Below are positions 18,276 through 26,130 of a DNA stretch of 48,563 nt, piece by piece. Made by a program: the position numbers and the translations under genes. The stretch comes from JANXVV01 sp038230975 (GTDB lineage: Bacteria > Planctomycetota > Phycisphaerae > Tepidisphaerales > Tepidisphaeraceae), in the NCBI GenBank assembly GCA_038230975.1, contig JBBRMF010000005.1, forward strand, positions 1-48,563, read 5' to 3'. Under the pieces are notes generated by a model, which saw only the letters and a list, made by a program, of their open reading frames with translations, searched no databases and was not told the origin of the DNA. How positions within the stretch are numbered: the first letter of the stretch is position 1; the number at the start of each line of letters is the position of its first letter.

Positions 18276-18736
18276 AAAACCTGCGATCACTATTATTGCT
18301 TTTCTTATTGCTTTCCTTTGGATGCAAACCGAACACCACCCCCGCTTCTAATCTGCCGACAGTGGGAATGACCATCGGTAAAAAGGTATACACCCTTGAA
18401 ATTGCCGCGACCGAAGAAGTCCGCAACAAAGGATTGATGTTCCGCGATTCCATGTCGGACGACCACGGGATGATTTTCATTTTCACGGACGAAAAACCAA
18501 TCAGCTTCTGGATGAAAAACACGCGTATTCCGCTGGATATTGTTTTCCTCGCCAGCAACGGGCAGGTCGTTTCCGTGAAGCGGATGGAACCTTACATGAT
18601 GAAGGGGACGGCCAGCGACGGGTCGGCAAAGTACGCCGTGGAACTCAATGACGGACAAGCCCAGGCCGCCGGGATCAAGGCCGGCGATCTGCTGCAAATC
18701 CCCGAGACGGTGAAGAATACGAAAGCCGAACCGTAG
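18272..18736 (+). CDS. DUF192 family lipoprotein
   Basis: A 154-residue protein. The N-terminus (KNLRSLLLLFLLLSFGC) is a lipoprotein signal with Cys18 in an SFGC lipobox. The rest is a complete DUF192 domain: EVRNKGLMFRDSMSDDHGMIF, ISFWMKNTRIPLDIVFL, MEPY and a late YAVELNDG...AAGIKAGD. The WMKNTxIPLDIxF block is diagnostic. DUF192 proteins are small exported beta proteins of unknown function. The ATG overlaps the stop of the preceding membrane protein gene. Confidence 0.92.
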   Translation: MKNLRSLLLLFLLLSFGCKPNTTPASNLPTVGMTIGKKVYTLEIAATEEVRNKGLMFRDSMSDDHGMIFIFTDEKPISFWMKNTRIPLDIVFLASNGQVVSVKRMEPYMMKGTASDGSAKYAVELNDGQAQAAGIKAGDLLQIPETVKNTKAEP

Positions 18737-18751
18737 ATTGAAATGCTTTAG

Positions 18752-18793
18752 TTTTGTAGGGTGGGCGTACTTGAGTACACCCAGCCTACAAAA
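18752..18793. terminator. Palindrome between convergent DUF192 and ilvD genes
   Basis: TTTTGTAGGGTGGGCGTAC, a TTGA loop and GTACACCCAGCCTACAAAAA form an imperfect stem of about 16 bp flanked by T on one side and A on the other, so it can act on both strands. The two flanking genes converge here, with ilvD ending at 18797. The GGGTGGGCGTA core also links it to the 14992-15064 repeat. Confidence 0.75.
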
Positions 18794-18796
18794 ATT

Positions 18797-20482
18797 TCAC
18801 AGCTCCGGTTTTGCCAAAACGGCGCCAGTATCTGCACTGGTAACCTGGGCGGCGTAGCGGGCAAGGTAACCGTAATCGACCTTCGCCGGGTGACGCTTCC
18901 AGGTGGCTTTCCGTTTCGCAAGTTCTTCATCTGAAACCAGCAGTTCCAGTTTACGGCCGGGGATGTCAATTTGAATGATGTCCCCATTATTCACCAAAGC
19001 GATGGGGCCGCCGGCCGCCGCTTCCGGGCTGACGTGCCCGATGCAAGCCCCGCGCGTGGCACCGCTGAATCGACCGTCAGTGATGAGGGCCACGGATTCG
19101 CCCAACCCACGGCCCATGATGCTTGAAGTGGCGGACAACATTTCCTGCATGCCCGGGCCACCACGCGGGCCTTCGTACCGAATCACGACGACGTCGCCGC
19201 TCTTTACTTTGCCTTCGAGCACGCCCTGCGCGGCAGATTCTTCACTTTCAAAGATGACGGCCGGGCCTTGAAATTGATACATGCTCGGATGCACCGCGCC
19301 AGTCTTCAGCACGGAGCCGTTCGGCGCAAGGTTGCCGAAAAGCACGGCAAGCCCGCCTTTTTCGCTGTATACATTGGTCAGTGGTCGAATGACGTCCGCA
19401 TCTTTTACGGTCGCATCAGAAATATTGTCGCCGAGTGTCTTTCCGGTGACGGTGATGCAATCCAGGTTGAGCGTGCCAGGTTTTCCGGCGAGTGTCTTCA
19501 GGATTGCGCCGATACCCCCGGCGCGGTCGACGTCTTCCATGTGATAGGTGCCGGAGGGGGCGACTTTGCAGATATACGGCACGCGCGCCGATACTTCGTT
19601 GAGGTGCGAAAGATTGAAGGGCTGTCCCGCTTCGATGGCAATCGCCAACATATGCAGCACGGTGTTGGTCGATCCGCCCATCGCCACATCCAGCGCAAAA
19701 GCGTTCTCGAAGGATTTCTGCGTGAGGATGTCGCTCGGTCGGATGTTGCGTTGAACCATTTCGATAATCGCCGTACCCGCTTGTTTAAAGAGGCGGTCGC
19801 GACCCGGGTCCGTGGCGAGAATCGAACCGTTGCCCGGTAGAGCCAGGCCTAACGCTTCGCACAAACAATTCATGCTGTTGGCGGTGAACATTCCCGAACA
19901 TGAGCCGCAGGTTGGGCAGGCATTTTCTTCAATATCCTGCAATTGAGCGAGCGACATTTTACCGGCCGACACTTTACCGACGGCTTCAAATACGGTCGCC
20001 AGATCGATCGCCTCGCCGGTCTTGCTCTTGCCAGCGTTCATGGGCCCCCCGCTGACAAAAACGGCCGGGATATTCACGCGCGCCGCCGCCATCATCATGC
20101 CCGGAACAATCTTGTCGCAATTCGGAATGCAGACCACACCATCAAAACAGTGCGCCCGTAACATGGTTTCAACGCAGTCGGCGATGAGTTCGCGGCTGGC
20201 CAGCGAGTACTTCATTCCGCCGTGACCCATCGCGATGCCATCATCCACACCGATCGTGTTGAACTCGAACGGAATACCGCCCGCTTCGTAAATGGCGGCT
20301 CGGACTTTTTTGCCGACCACATCCAGATGGGCATGGCCGGGAACGATCTGTACGAACGAATTAGCAACCGCAATAAAAGGCTTGTCGAAATCAGCCTCCG
20401 ACCGAATTACACCGGTGGCGCGCAGCAGGCTGCGATGAGGGGCGCGAATCGTACCTTTTTTGATCGTGTCACTGATAGCCAT
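18797..20482 (-). CDS. ilvD: Dihydroxy-acid dehydratase
   Basis: A 561-residue IlvD, which dehydrates 2,3-dihydroxy-3-methylbutanoate/pentanoate to the 2-oxo acids in valine, leucine and isoleucine synthesis. ATG 20482 is chosen because AGGAGA precedes it and the family start MAISDTIKKGTIRAPHRSLLRATG follows; the frame extends much further upstream, but that part overlaps queC and is not coding. Iron-sulfur ligands are in VCIPNCDKIVPGM and ENACPTCGSCSGMFTANSMNC; other landmarks are GIAMGHGGMKYSL and the C-terminal RFSGATRGACIGHVSPEAAAGGP. Its length is normal. It is transcribed away from queC across a 108-bp gap. Confidence 0.97.
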   Translation of the reverse strand: MAISDTIKKGTIRAPHRSLLRATGVIRSEADFDKPFIAVANSFVQIVPGHAHLDVVGKKVRAAIYEAGGIPFEFNTIGVDDGIAMGHGGMKYSLASRELIADCVETMLRAHCFDGVVCIPNCDKIVPGMMMAAARVNIPAVFVSGGPMNAGKSKTGEAIDLATVFEAVGKVSAGKMSLAQLQDIEENACPTCGSCSGMFTANSMNCLCEALGLALPGNGSILATDPGRDRLFKQAGTAIIEMVQRNIRPSDILTQKSFENAFALDVAMGGSTNTVLHMLAIAIEAGQPFNLSHLNEVSARVPYICKVAPSGTYHMEDVDRAGGIGAILKTLAGKPGTLNLDCITVTGKTLGDNISDATVKDADVIRPLTNVYSEKGGLAVLFGNLAPNGSVLKTGAVHPSMYQFQGPAVIFESEESAAQGVLEGKVKSGDVVVIRYEGPRGGPGMQEMLSATSSIMGRGLGESVALITDGRFSGATRGACIGHVSPEAAAGGPIALVNNGDIIQIDIPGRKLELLVSDEELAKRKATWKRHPAKVDYGYLARYAAQVTSADTGAVLAKPEL

Positions 20483-20590
20483 TGTCTGATTTCTCCTGGG
20501 GCGGAGACTGTAGCAGATTCCTTGATTCAGGGCGAGTTTGTTTTCCCGTTCCCCGTGATTTAGCATTGCCAAACCAATTGAAGGAGCCCG

Positions 20591-21322
20591 ATGCTTTCTG
20601 TTCGAAAACCTGCTGTCGTGCTGTTGAGCGGCGGCCTTGATTCCGCAACGGTCCTGGCGATCGCGCAAGATGCGGGGTTTGACGTGTATGCCATGTCGTT
20701 TCGCTATGGGCAGCGTCACGTGGGAGAATTGGCGTGCGCGCAAAACATCGCTCGCAAGGCGGCGGTGAAAAGGCATGTCATCACTGAAATTGATCTCGCT
20801 GTATTCGGATGCTCTGCTCTGACAGATAGCAAGATCGCGGTGCCGAAGGGTCGTGCCACCGATGAAATGTCGCACGATATCCCGATCACATATGTCCCCG
20901 CGCGGAACACGATCTTTCTGTCGTTCGCATTGGCCTGGGCTGAGACGCTGAATTCTTCTGACATCTTTATCGGTGTAAACGCGCTGGACTACAGTGGCTA
21001 TCCCGATTGTCGCCCGGAATATATTGAGGCCTATTCGAGAATGGCAAACCTGGCAACCCGCGCCGGAGTCGAAGGGACGCAACGCCTGAAAATACATACG
21101 CCACTCATTCAGTTGACAAAGGGTCAGATCATACGGCGAGGCTTGGAACTCGGAGTTGATTTTTCGCTCACAAGCACCTGCTACGATCCCACTCCTGACG
21201 GAAAATCGTGCGGAAACTGTGACGCCTGCGTGCTGCGGCTCAAAGGGTTCGCGGAAAATGGGATGGAAGACCCGATTAGTTACACGGCGAAAACAACGGT
21301 CCGTTGTGAGCTTGAGAATTAA
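20591..21322 (+). CDS. queC: 7-cyano-7-deazaguanine synthase QueC
   Basis: A 243-residue ATP-dependent enzyme that converts 7-carboxy-7-deazaguanine to preQ0 in queuosine synthesis. The N-terminal PP-loop motif LLSGGLDSATVLAIAQ (residues 12-27) binds ATP, SFRYGQRHVGEL follows, and the zinc site near the C-terminus is C-x8-C-x2-C-x2-C (STCYDPTPDGKSCGNCDAC). The motif VPARNTIFLSFALAWAE and the DYSGYPDCRPEY block are also characteristic. GGAG stands 6-7 bp before ATG 20591. No queD, queE or queF lies next to it. Confidence 0.96.
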   Translation: MLSVRKPAVVLLSGGLDSATVLAIAQDAGFDVYAMSFRYGQRHVGELACAQNIARKAAVKRHVITEIDLAVFGCSALTDSKIAVPKGRATDEMSHDIPITYVPARNTIFLSFALAWAETLNSSDIFIGVNALDYSGYPDCRPEYIEAYSRMANLATRAGVEGTQRLKIHTPLIQLTKGQIIRRGLELGVDFSLTSTCYDPTPDGKSCGNCDACVLRLKGFAENGMEDPISYTAKTTVRCELEN

Positions 21323-21328
21323 TTTCGT

Positions 21329-21436
21329 GGCACGGGCCTCCAGCCCGTGTTGAGAACTGTTGAACTCGAATCACTGCTTAAAAACAGGCGTTTTCTTAAG
21401 TTCTGACCCACTAACACGGGCTGGAAGCCCGTGCCT
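21329..21436. repeat. Paired hairpins, CACGGGC-n-GCCCGTG inverted arms
   Basis: The left arm GGCACGGGCCTCCAGCCCGTG begins at 21329 and the right arm, ending near 21436, is its inverse with one mismatch (CACGGGCTGGAAGCCCGTG). Each arm is also self-complementary, so either two small hairpins or one long cruciform-like stem can form. It follows the queC stop directly. Confidence 0.75.
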
Positions 21437-21670
21437 CAAATAAGTTCTCAGGTTCAGTGCGGACCCTAAGAACTGAAATCGAATGATGGCCCCTTTTCCG
21501 ATTCCATCACAAATAAACGTGAGACGATGCAAACGCCACGTTGACCCTCATTTCCGAACAATCGAGTAGGACAAATCCGCGAAATTGCGACAAAATCGAT
21601 GAGTTCTTGCTTTTCGAGACTCCCGCAAAACTGTTGCATTTTGTTTCATTTTGATTCATTTTGTTGCATC

Positions 21671-21726
21671 GCGGGCGTCTCGCCCGCGTTTTCTTCCGAA
21701 GAAAGCACGGGCGAAACGCCCATGCC
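21671..21726. repeat. GGGCGTCTCGCCC palindrome (family B), second copy
   Basis: GCGGGCGTCTCGCCCGCG, TTTTCTTC-CGAA-GAAA and CACGGGCGAAACGCCCATGCC form a long near-perfect stem. The sequence is closely related to 4440-4504, including the TTTTCT/AGAAA apex, but lacks its left outer GGTGGC arm. Confidence 0.75.
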
Positions 21727-21782
21727 ATCATTTTCCCCCACACTCTGAGCGGAACCTACGAAATTGAATGGTGGGTACTGTT

Positions 21783-23744
21783 TCACCCCGTCGTTTTTTG
21801 CCGCAAGTCATTGTTCCGATAGGCATCAATCAGTCGTTCGAGCATTTGTATGTCGCAGCGAAGTTGCTGGCCCCGTTCGGTGTCGGCCATGCGATGAGGG
21901 CGATCCCAGGTGCGGACCACCGACACGCTCGGGACAATATCCACCCCGTCGCGCACGGCGGCTTCAATCGATTCAAAATGATGGTGCTTTGCGAGTACCG
22001 TTCGATCGGATTCCAGCACGAGCGTGTAACCGTGATCGCCGTAGGCTTCGGAAAAGGCACCGTCGATGGTAATTGCTTTACCACTGCGTTTGAGCGGACT
22101 TTCGCCGGTTTCAATCTTCACCGGGACATGGCCATTCACGATCAAACCATTCTCCGGATCGACACCAAATTCGGCGAGCACTTTGTCGCAGAACCATGTC
22201 TCATGGATCAGTCTGAAATAGGGATCTTTCGTTTCATGGTGCGGGGTTTTGTCTTCGATCAAATCGCGCTCGAGCGTGGTGATTCGATCTTTACCGAAGA
22301 GAGGTGAACGTGCCCCGCTCCAGAGATACCAGAGCAGATCTAGATCAGGCTCGGCTTGGCGTTCCATCGCGCGGAGGACGACTTTTTCGATCGCCTCAAA
22401 CATCGCACGGCCGGCGACGAGCTTGCCGTCGATAATCATCGGGAGAAAATTCCCGTTTTCCGCCGTCGGCACGCAGCCATGAAAAATAAGATGTCCGTCG
22501 CGAACCAAATACATCGAACCATTCCCGACGACATACCGCATGTGTTCCCAGAGCTTTTGGCTGTTGAGGAACGATCCGCGTAACCGCGCCATTGCGTTTT
22601 TTTCATCGGGTGACAATTCGTAGGGATTGGCCGGGTCCACTGTCGGAAGATGTGTATCTCGCAACGCATATGGCACACCGTTGACTTCGATGATGCCCTT
22701 CGCGTGATCAATGCGATGCAATAATCGCCGATGGCTCATGTGCCAATGCGGGTTGCGGGCGATCATCTGCCCTTCCAGTTTAAACTGCATGATCGCGGCT
22801 GCTTTTTGCATGCGAGCCACAAGAAGATCCGACCGCATGCCGCTGGATTTAGGCATGAAGTGAGTGGCCGGGTCGTCGGCATAAACCGTGTTGGCCAGAT
22901 GCTCTAATGGCGTGAGAGGGATGCTGTATCCCTCATCCAACTGCCCGATTCGGCGATAGCGCAATGACACACGAAGGACATGGCAAATCAACGCCTCGTG
23001 ACCGAGGCAGGCTCCGAGCCATGCCGCGTCGTGGTTGCCCCAGATAAACGAGACATTCGGCTGCTGGCGAAGGTAGTCGACGACGTAATCCCCGCGCGGG
23101 CCGCGATCCCAGCAATCCCCGCCGATGATGAGTTCGTAAATCGCCAGGTTGCGGACGAGTCGACCGGTGATGTGAATCAGATGCAAGACACGGCCCCGCC
23201 GAAGCAATTCGTCCACGATCGCCTCAATGAACTCCGGCCCCCGTTCCGTGGTTGGGGCATGAAGTAGCTCGGCCAGAAGATCGCGGTAGTGCGCGGGAAA
23301 GACATCCATCGCGCGTTTCAGGCTGTATCGCGTCGCCAACACCTGCACCAACTGGAATTGCGCGCCAAGGGTTCGGATGGCAAAGGCGCGAAGTTCATCC
23401 GGATCGGTCAAGGTTTTTTCGAGAAGTTCGGTGACTTCAGCCGGGTAAAAGGTGAGCTTCAGGAAGTCTTTAAACTCCTGGGGATCCATTCGATCTTTAA
23501 AGATTCGCTCCACGACGGGGCGCAGCGTGCCGGAGGCGTTGTTGATGACATGCCGTAGTTTTTTATCTTCCCCGTGAATATCGCTGATGACGTGAACCGT
23601 GCCTTTGGGAAGGGTAAGCACGGCGGAAAGCCGGGCGATCTCAGCCATTGCTGAATCCACATCCGGAAAGTTCGCGGCCAGTGCCCGAAGGAGTGTCAAT
23701 TCATAAAGCCGGGAATCCACTTCCGGCGGAGTCGTCAAGTTCAT
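21783..23744 (-). CDS. fbp: Fructose-1,6-bisphosphatase class III
   Basis: A 653-residue class III (Firmicutes-type) fructose-1,6-bisphosphatase for gluconeogenesis. Class III enzymes are calcineurin-like metallophosphoesterases and all the metal motifs are visible: VISDIHGEDKKL (DxH), GGDCWDRGPRGDYVVDYL (GDxxDRG) and FIWGNHDAAWLGACLG (GNHD); later VNGHVPVK and GKAITIDGAFSEAYGDHGYTL carry further His/Asp ligands. Length matches the family (about 640-660). GGGAG stands 7 bp before ATG 23744. It is divergent from rpsB. The family is unrelated to class I/II FBPases and its distribution is patchy outside Firmicutes and Bacteroidetes, so transfer is possible but not shown here. Confidence 0.96.
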   Translation of the reverse strand: MNLTTPPEVDSRLYELTLLRALAANFPDVDSAMAEIARLSAVLTLPKGTVHVISDIHGEDKKLRHVINNASGTLRPVVERIFKDRMDPQEFKDFLKLTFYPAEVTELLEKTLTDPDELRAFAIRTLGAQFQLVQVLATRYSLKRAMDVFPAHYRDLLAELLHAPTTERGPEFIEAIVDELLRRGRVLHLIHITGRLVRNLAIYELIIGGDCWDRGPRGDYVVDYLRQQPNVSFIWGNHDAAWLGACLGHEALICHVLRVSLRYRRIGQLDEGYSIPLTPLEHLANTVYADDPATHFMPKSSGMRSDLLVARMQKAAAIMQFKLEGQMIARNPHWHMSHRRLLHRIDHAKGIIEVNGVPYALRDTHLPTVDPANPYELSPDEKNAMARLRGSFLNSQKLWEHMRYVVGNGSMYLVRDGHLIFHGCVPTAENGNFLPMIIDGKLVAGRAMFEAIEKVVLRAMERQAEPDLDLLWYLWSGARSPLFGKDRITTLERDLIEDKTPHHETKDPYFRLIHETWFCDKVLAEFGVDPENGLIVNGHVPVKIETGESPLKRSGKAITIDGAFSEAYGDHGYTLVLESDRTVLAKHHHFESIEAAVRDGVDIVPSVSVVRTWDRPHRMADTERGQQLRCDIQMLERLIDAYRNNDLRQKTTG

Positions 23745-23875
23745 TTAAAAGCTCCCAGCCAATCATTCTTCCGGCATTCCGCAGCGGTTGAGTCAATATA
23801 ACCGAAACAAGCTCTGCGGGGAGTCTAATCGAAGTCACGTTGATCGCATCCGAAGAAAAACCTGTGTCGCGACGC

Positions 23876-23904
23876 TTGAATGCGTTTGGGGTCTCTATTA
23901 GAAT
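23876..23904 (+). promoter_or_regulatory. Sigma-70-like promoter for rpsB-tsf
   Basis: TTGAAT (-35) and TAGAAT (-10) are separated by exactly 17 bp. Transcription would start near 23911 and give a long untranslated leader before the rpsB ATG at 24196. This is one of the best promoter matches in the window. Confidence 0.65.
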
Positions 23905-23947
23905 CTCAGGTCCGGCCGGCCTTGGGCCGCCCGTCTTTGCTACGGAT

Positions 23948-23974
23948 TTGAGAGTCATCGACACTCTCAATTTT
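23948..23974 (+). promoter_or_regulatory. Leader hairpin with T tract upstream of rpsB, possible attenuator
   Basis: TTGAGAGT, a 7-nt loop and ACTCTCAA form a perfect 8-bp stem followed by TTTT, starting about 37 nt after the predicted transcription start. It looks like a weak intrinsic terminator within the leader. Ribosomal protein operons are commonly autoregulated through leader structures; that this one is so used is inference. Confidence 0.4.
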
Positions 23975-24195
23975 CTGTCGCTCAACGCGGGTCGTTCGTT
24001 TTACATCTTCGGGATTGAACGCCGATCGCGCCGAATCCGTTTGGCAGCTTTCGGAATCACCCAACACCCAAGCCTTATTGCGGGCTCCGATTTCCTGGCG
24101 ATCGGTGTCGGCACGGGCTGCCAGGGCGAATGAACGGCGGCAGTTGCAAACTGTCCTTTTTGTTCGATTTCCCTGTACTTCGCAGGAGTTTGTTC

Positions 24196-25110
24196 ATGGT
24201 TCAGCCTCCCGTTACCCCGTCATCCGCCCCCACGATTCAGGCCCCGCAGCCGCAGGCGCATCCGTCGCCGGCTGAGCTCGTCAAGGCCCTGGTTGATGCC
24301 GGCGTTCACTTCGGTCATCGCGTTTCGCGCTGGAATCCCAAGATGGAACCCTACATCAAGGGCAAGCGAAACATGATTCACATTATGGATGTGAAAGAGA
24401 CCATGAAGGGTCTTATTCGCGCCAAGAAGTTGCTGACACAGCTCGTTGCCCAGGGCAAGGATGTTCTATTTGTCGGCACGAAGCGCCAGGCCCGCCATGC
24501 GATTCAGGAAGAAGCCAATCGTTGCGGCATGCACTACGTCAACGAACGCTGGCTCGGTGGCACGCTCACCAACTTCCGCACGATTCGCGCTCGCTTGAAC
24601 CGACTCGAAGAGCTTGAAAAGCTCTGGGCCACCGGGCAGATCGATACGTTCTCCAAGAAAATGAAGTCGACTTTGCAGCGCGAAATGACCAAGATCAAAG
24701 CCAATCTTGAAGGCATCCGCAAGATGGAAAAAATGCCCGGTGTAATGTTCCTGGTCGATACCCGACGCGAACACATCGCCGTGAAGGAAGCCCGCAAGCT
24801 AGGCGTACCGACGATCGCGTTGATCGACACGGACAGCGATCCTGATTTGATCGATCTGCCCATACCGGGCAATGACGACGCCATGCGTGCCGTCGAAATT
24901 ATCCTGCACGAGTTGGCCGACAGCATTATTGAAGGCAAGTCTGGCCGCACGAAGCAGGATGACGAAGCGGGCGGCCCGCGTCGCCGTTCGAACCGCACCC
25001 AGTTCAAGGCTGAGGATGGCAAGCCCGAAGAGGGTGTCGCCCCCGTCGCTGCCGAAACACCTGCGGCTGTCGAAGCGGTTGCCGTTGAGCCTGCGGTTCA
25101 GCCGGCTTAA
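24196..25110 (+). CDS. rpsB: 30S ribosomal protein S2
   Basis: A 304-residue S2. ATG 24196 is fixed by AGGAG at 24184-24188. The S2 core starts after a 30-residue Pro/Gln-rich N-terminal extension, at LVKALVDAGVHFGHRVSRWNPKMEPYI; other landmarks are GKRNMIHIMD, VLFVGTKRQAR, RWLGGTLTNF and the C-terminal VDTRREHIAVKEARKLGVPTIALIDTDSDPDLID. The core ends near residue 245; a C-terminal tail of about 60 residues, rich in Ala, Glu and Val, follows. Both extensions are longer than in E. coli S2 (241 residues). It forms the usual pair with tsf, though an intrinsic-terminator-like repeat lies between them. Confidence 0.97.
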   Translation: MVQPPVTPSSAPTIQAPQPQAHPSPAELVKALVDAGVHFGHRVSRWNPKMEPYIKGKRNMIHIMDVKETMKGLIRAKKLLTQLVAQGKDVLFVGTKRQARHAIQEEANRCGMHYVNERWLGGTLTNFRTIRARLNRLEELEKLWATGQIDTFSKKMKSTLQREMTKIKANLEGIRKMEKMPGVMFLVDTRREHIAVKEARKLGVPTIALIDTDSDPDLIDLPIPGNDDAMRAVEIILHELADSIIEGKSGRTKQDDEAGGPRRRSNRTQFKAEDGKPEEGVAPVAAETPAAVEAVAVEPAVQPA

Positions 25111-25138
25111 TTCAGTGGTCAGTTGTCAGTGGTCCCTG

Positions 25139-25207
25139 GTCCGTTGCCAATTGCCCGCAGTCGGTTTTAACAACTGACGACGGACAACTGGCAACGGACT
25201 TTTTTTT
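25139..25207 (+). terminator. Inverted repeat plus T8 between rpsB and tsf
   Basis: GTCCGTTGCCAATTG (25139-25153) and CAACTGGCAACGGAC (25185-25199) are inverted with one mismatch, and the second arm runs straight into eight T residues (25200-25207). Upstream the repeated TCAGTGGTCAGTTGTCAGTGG is typical of a family of palindromic intergenic repeats. On the plus strand the element has the form of an intrinsic terminator, although the 31-nt loop makes it weaker than usual. Confidence 0.65.
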
Positions 25208-25238
25208 CTCAAAGAAACTTAAAACAGTTGGAGAGACA

Positions 25239-26051
25239 ATGGCAGATATCACAGCCAAACTCGTGAACGATCTTCGTGCGAAAACCGGCCAAGGCATGAT
25301 GGAATGTAAAAAAGCCCTCGTCGAATCCGGCGGGGATATGGAAAAAGCAATTGCCTACTTTCGCGCAAAAGGTGTGAAAGCATCACTCACCGAACGAGCT
25401 GCCGGTGAAGGCCGCGTCATCGGTATGCAGTCGCCCGATAAGAAATCTGCCGCCGTCGTCGAAGTAAATTGCAACACAGACTTCACTGCCAAGAGCGAAC
25501 CGATCCAGAAGGTCGGCGGACTGGCGGCGGCAGCGTTGCTGAAGAATCCTGCCGCGAATGTGTCGGAAGACGCCGCAGTCAAGGCGGATCTTACGATCGT
25601 CGCACAAACGACCGGTGAAAATGTCGTGATCGGCAAGACCGGCGTCCTCAATAATCCTGCCGGCACCGTCGGACTTTATCTCTACGGAATCACTGGAAAA
25701 ATCGGCGTGATTATGAGCTTTAACGGTGGAGTGCCGAGCGATGAACTGATCAAGCAGATCGGTGGGCATATTGCCTTCGCGCGGCCGCTTGGCCTAAACC
25801 GCGAAGCGGTCCCCGCAGAACTTGTTGCCAAGGAACGCGCGATTGCCGTCCAGGAAGCCCAGGCCACTGGCAAGCCCCAGGCGATCGCCGAGAAGATAGC
25901 CGAAGGAAAGCTCAACAGCTTCTTCGCCGAGCGCGCTCTGCTCGATCAGGCGTTTTTTAATGCCCAGGTCTTTAGCGGGACGATCGCCAACTATCTCAAG
26001 CAGAATGGCGTGACGCTTGAGAACTACGTGCGCGTTGAAGTCGGTCAGTAA
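25239..26051 (+). CDS. tsf: Translation elongation factor Ts
   Basis: A 270-residue EF-Ts, the nucleotide exchange factor that releases GDP from EF-Tu. The N-terminal UBA-like domain (ITAKLVNDLRAKTGQGMMECKKALVE, residues 4-29) is canonical and contains the conserved TGxGMMxCKKAL. The NTDF motif (VEVNCNTDFTAKSEP, about residues 78-92) contacts the EF-Tu G domain. The C-terminus LKQNGVTLENYVRVEVGQ is typical. GGAG at 25229-25232 precedes the ATG by 6 bp. Its length is close to the E. coli protein. Confidence 0.97.
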   Translation: MADITAKLVNDLRAKTGQGMMECKKALVESGGDMEKAIAYFRAKGVKASLTERAAGEGRVIGMQSPDKKSAAVVEVNCNTDFTAKSEPIQKVGGLAAAALLKNPAANVSEDAAVKADLTIVAQTTGENVVIGKTGVLNNPAGTVGLYLYGITGKIGVIMSFNGGVPSDELIKQIGGHIAFARPLGLNREAVPAELVAKERAIAVQEAQATGKPQAIAEKIAEGKLNSFFAERALLDQAFFNAQVFSGTIANYLKQNGVTLENYVRVEVGQ

Positions 26052-26081
26052 ATAGAGCGCACGATAATGCAATCGCAACAG

Positions 26082-26111
26082 AGGCCATGGTCACTTCAGT
26101 GACCATGGCCT
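26082..26111. terminator. Bidirectional hairpin between tsf and esterase gene
   Basis: AGGCCATGGTCACT and its exact complement form a 14-bp stem with a 2-nt loop, 30 bp after the tsf stop and 19 bp from the stop of the convergent esterase gene. The plus strand continues with ATTTACTT. A stem this strong between convergent stops should terminate in both directions. Confidence 0.8.
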
Positions 26112-26130
26112 ATTTACTTAAAAATACGTT

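Larger units (their letters stand above)
21323..21782. other. Repeat-rich intergenic region between queC and fbp
   Basis: The two flanking genes converge. The gap holds the paired hairpin 21329-21436, an AT-rich stretch with TTTTG-TTGCATTTTGTTTCATTTTGATTCATTTTG short tandem units near 21634-21668 and the family B palindrome 21671-21726. A minus-strand frame of 78 codons (21507-21743) runs through these repeats and is not coding. Confidence 0.6.
23745..24195. other. Divergent fbp-rpsB intergenic region and rpsB leader
   Basis: About 450 bp separate the two starts. It contains a sigma-70-like promoter (23876-23904) pointing to rpsB and a hairpin followed by T4 (23948-23974), leaving an rpsB leader of about 285 nt. 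No protein gene is supported; an in-frame extension of rpsB to 24130 has no ribosome binding site. Confidence 0.6.

Noticed and set aside
20483..21097. Upstream extension of the ilvD frame by about 200 codons
   Set aside because: It is antisense to queC; the conserved IlvD start and an AGGAGA site fix the start at 20482.
21634..21668. Short TTTTG/TTCAT-type tandem units, considered as a CRISPR-like array
   Set aside because: The units are about 10 bp, imperfect and without spacers; nothing resembles a CRISPR array or cas genes.
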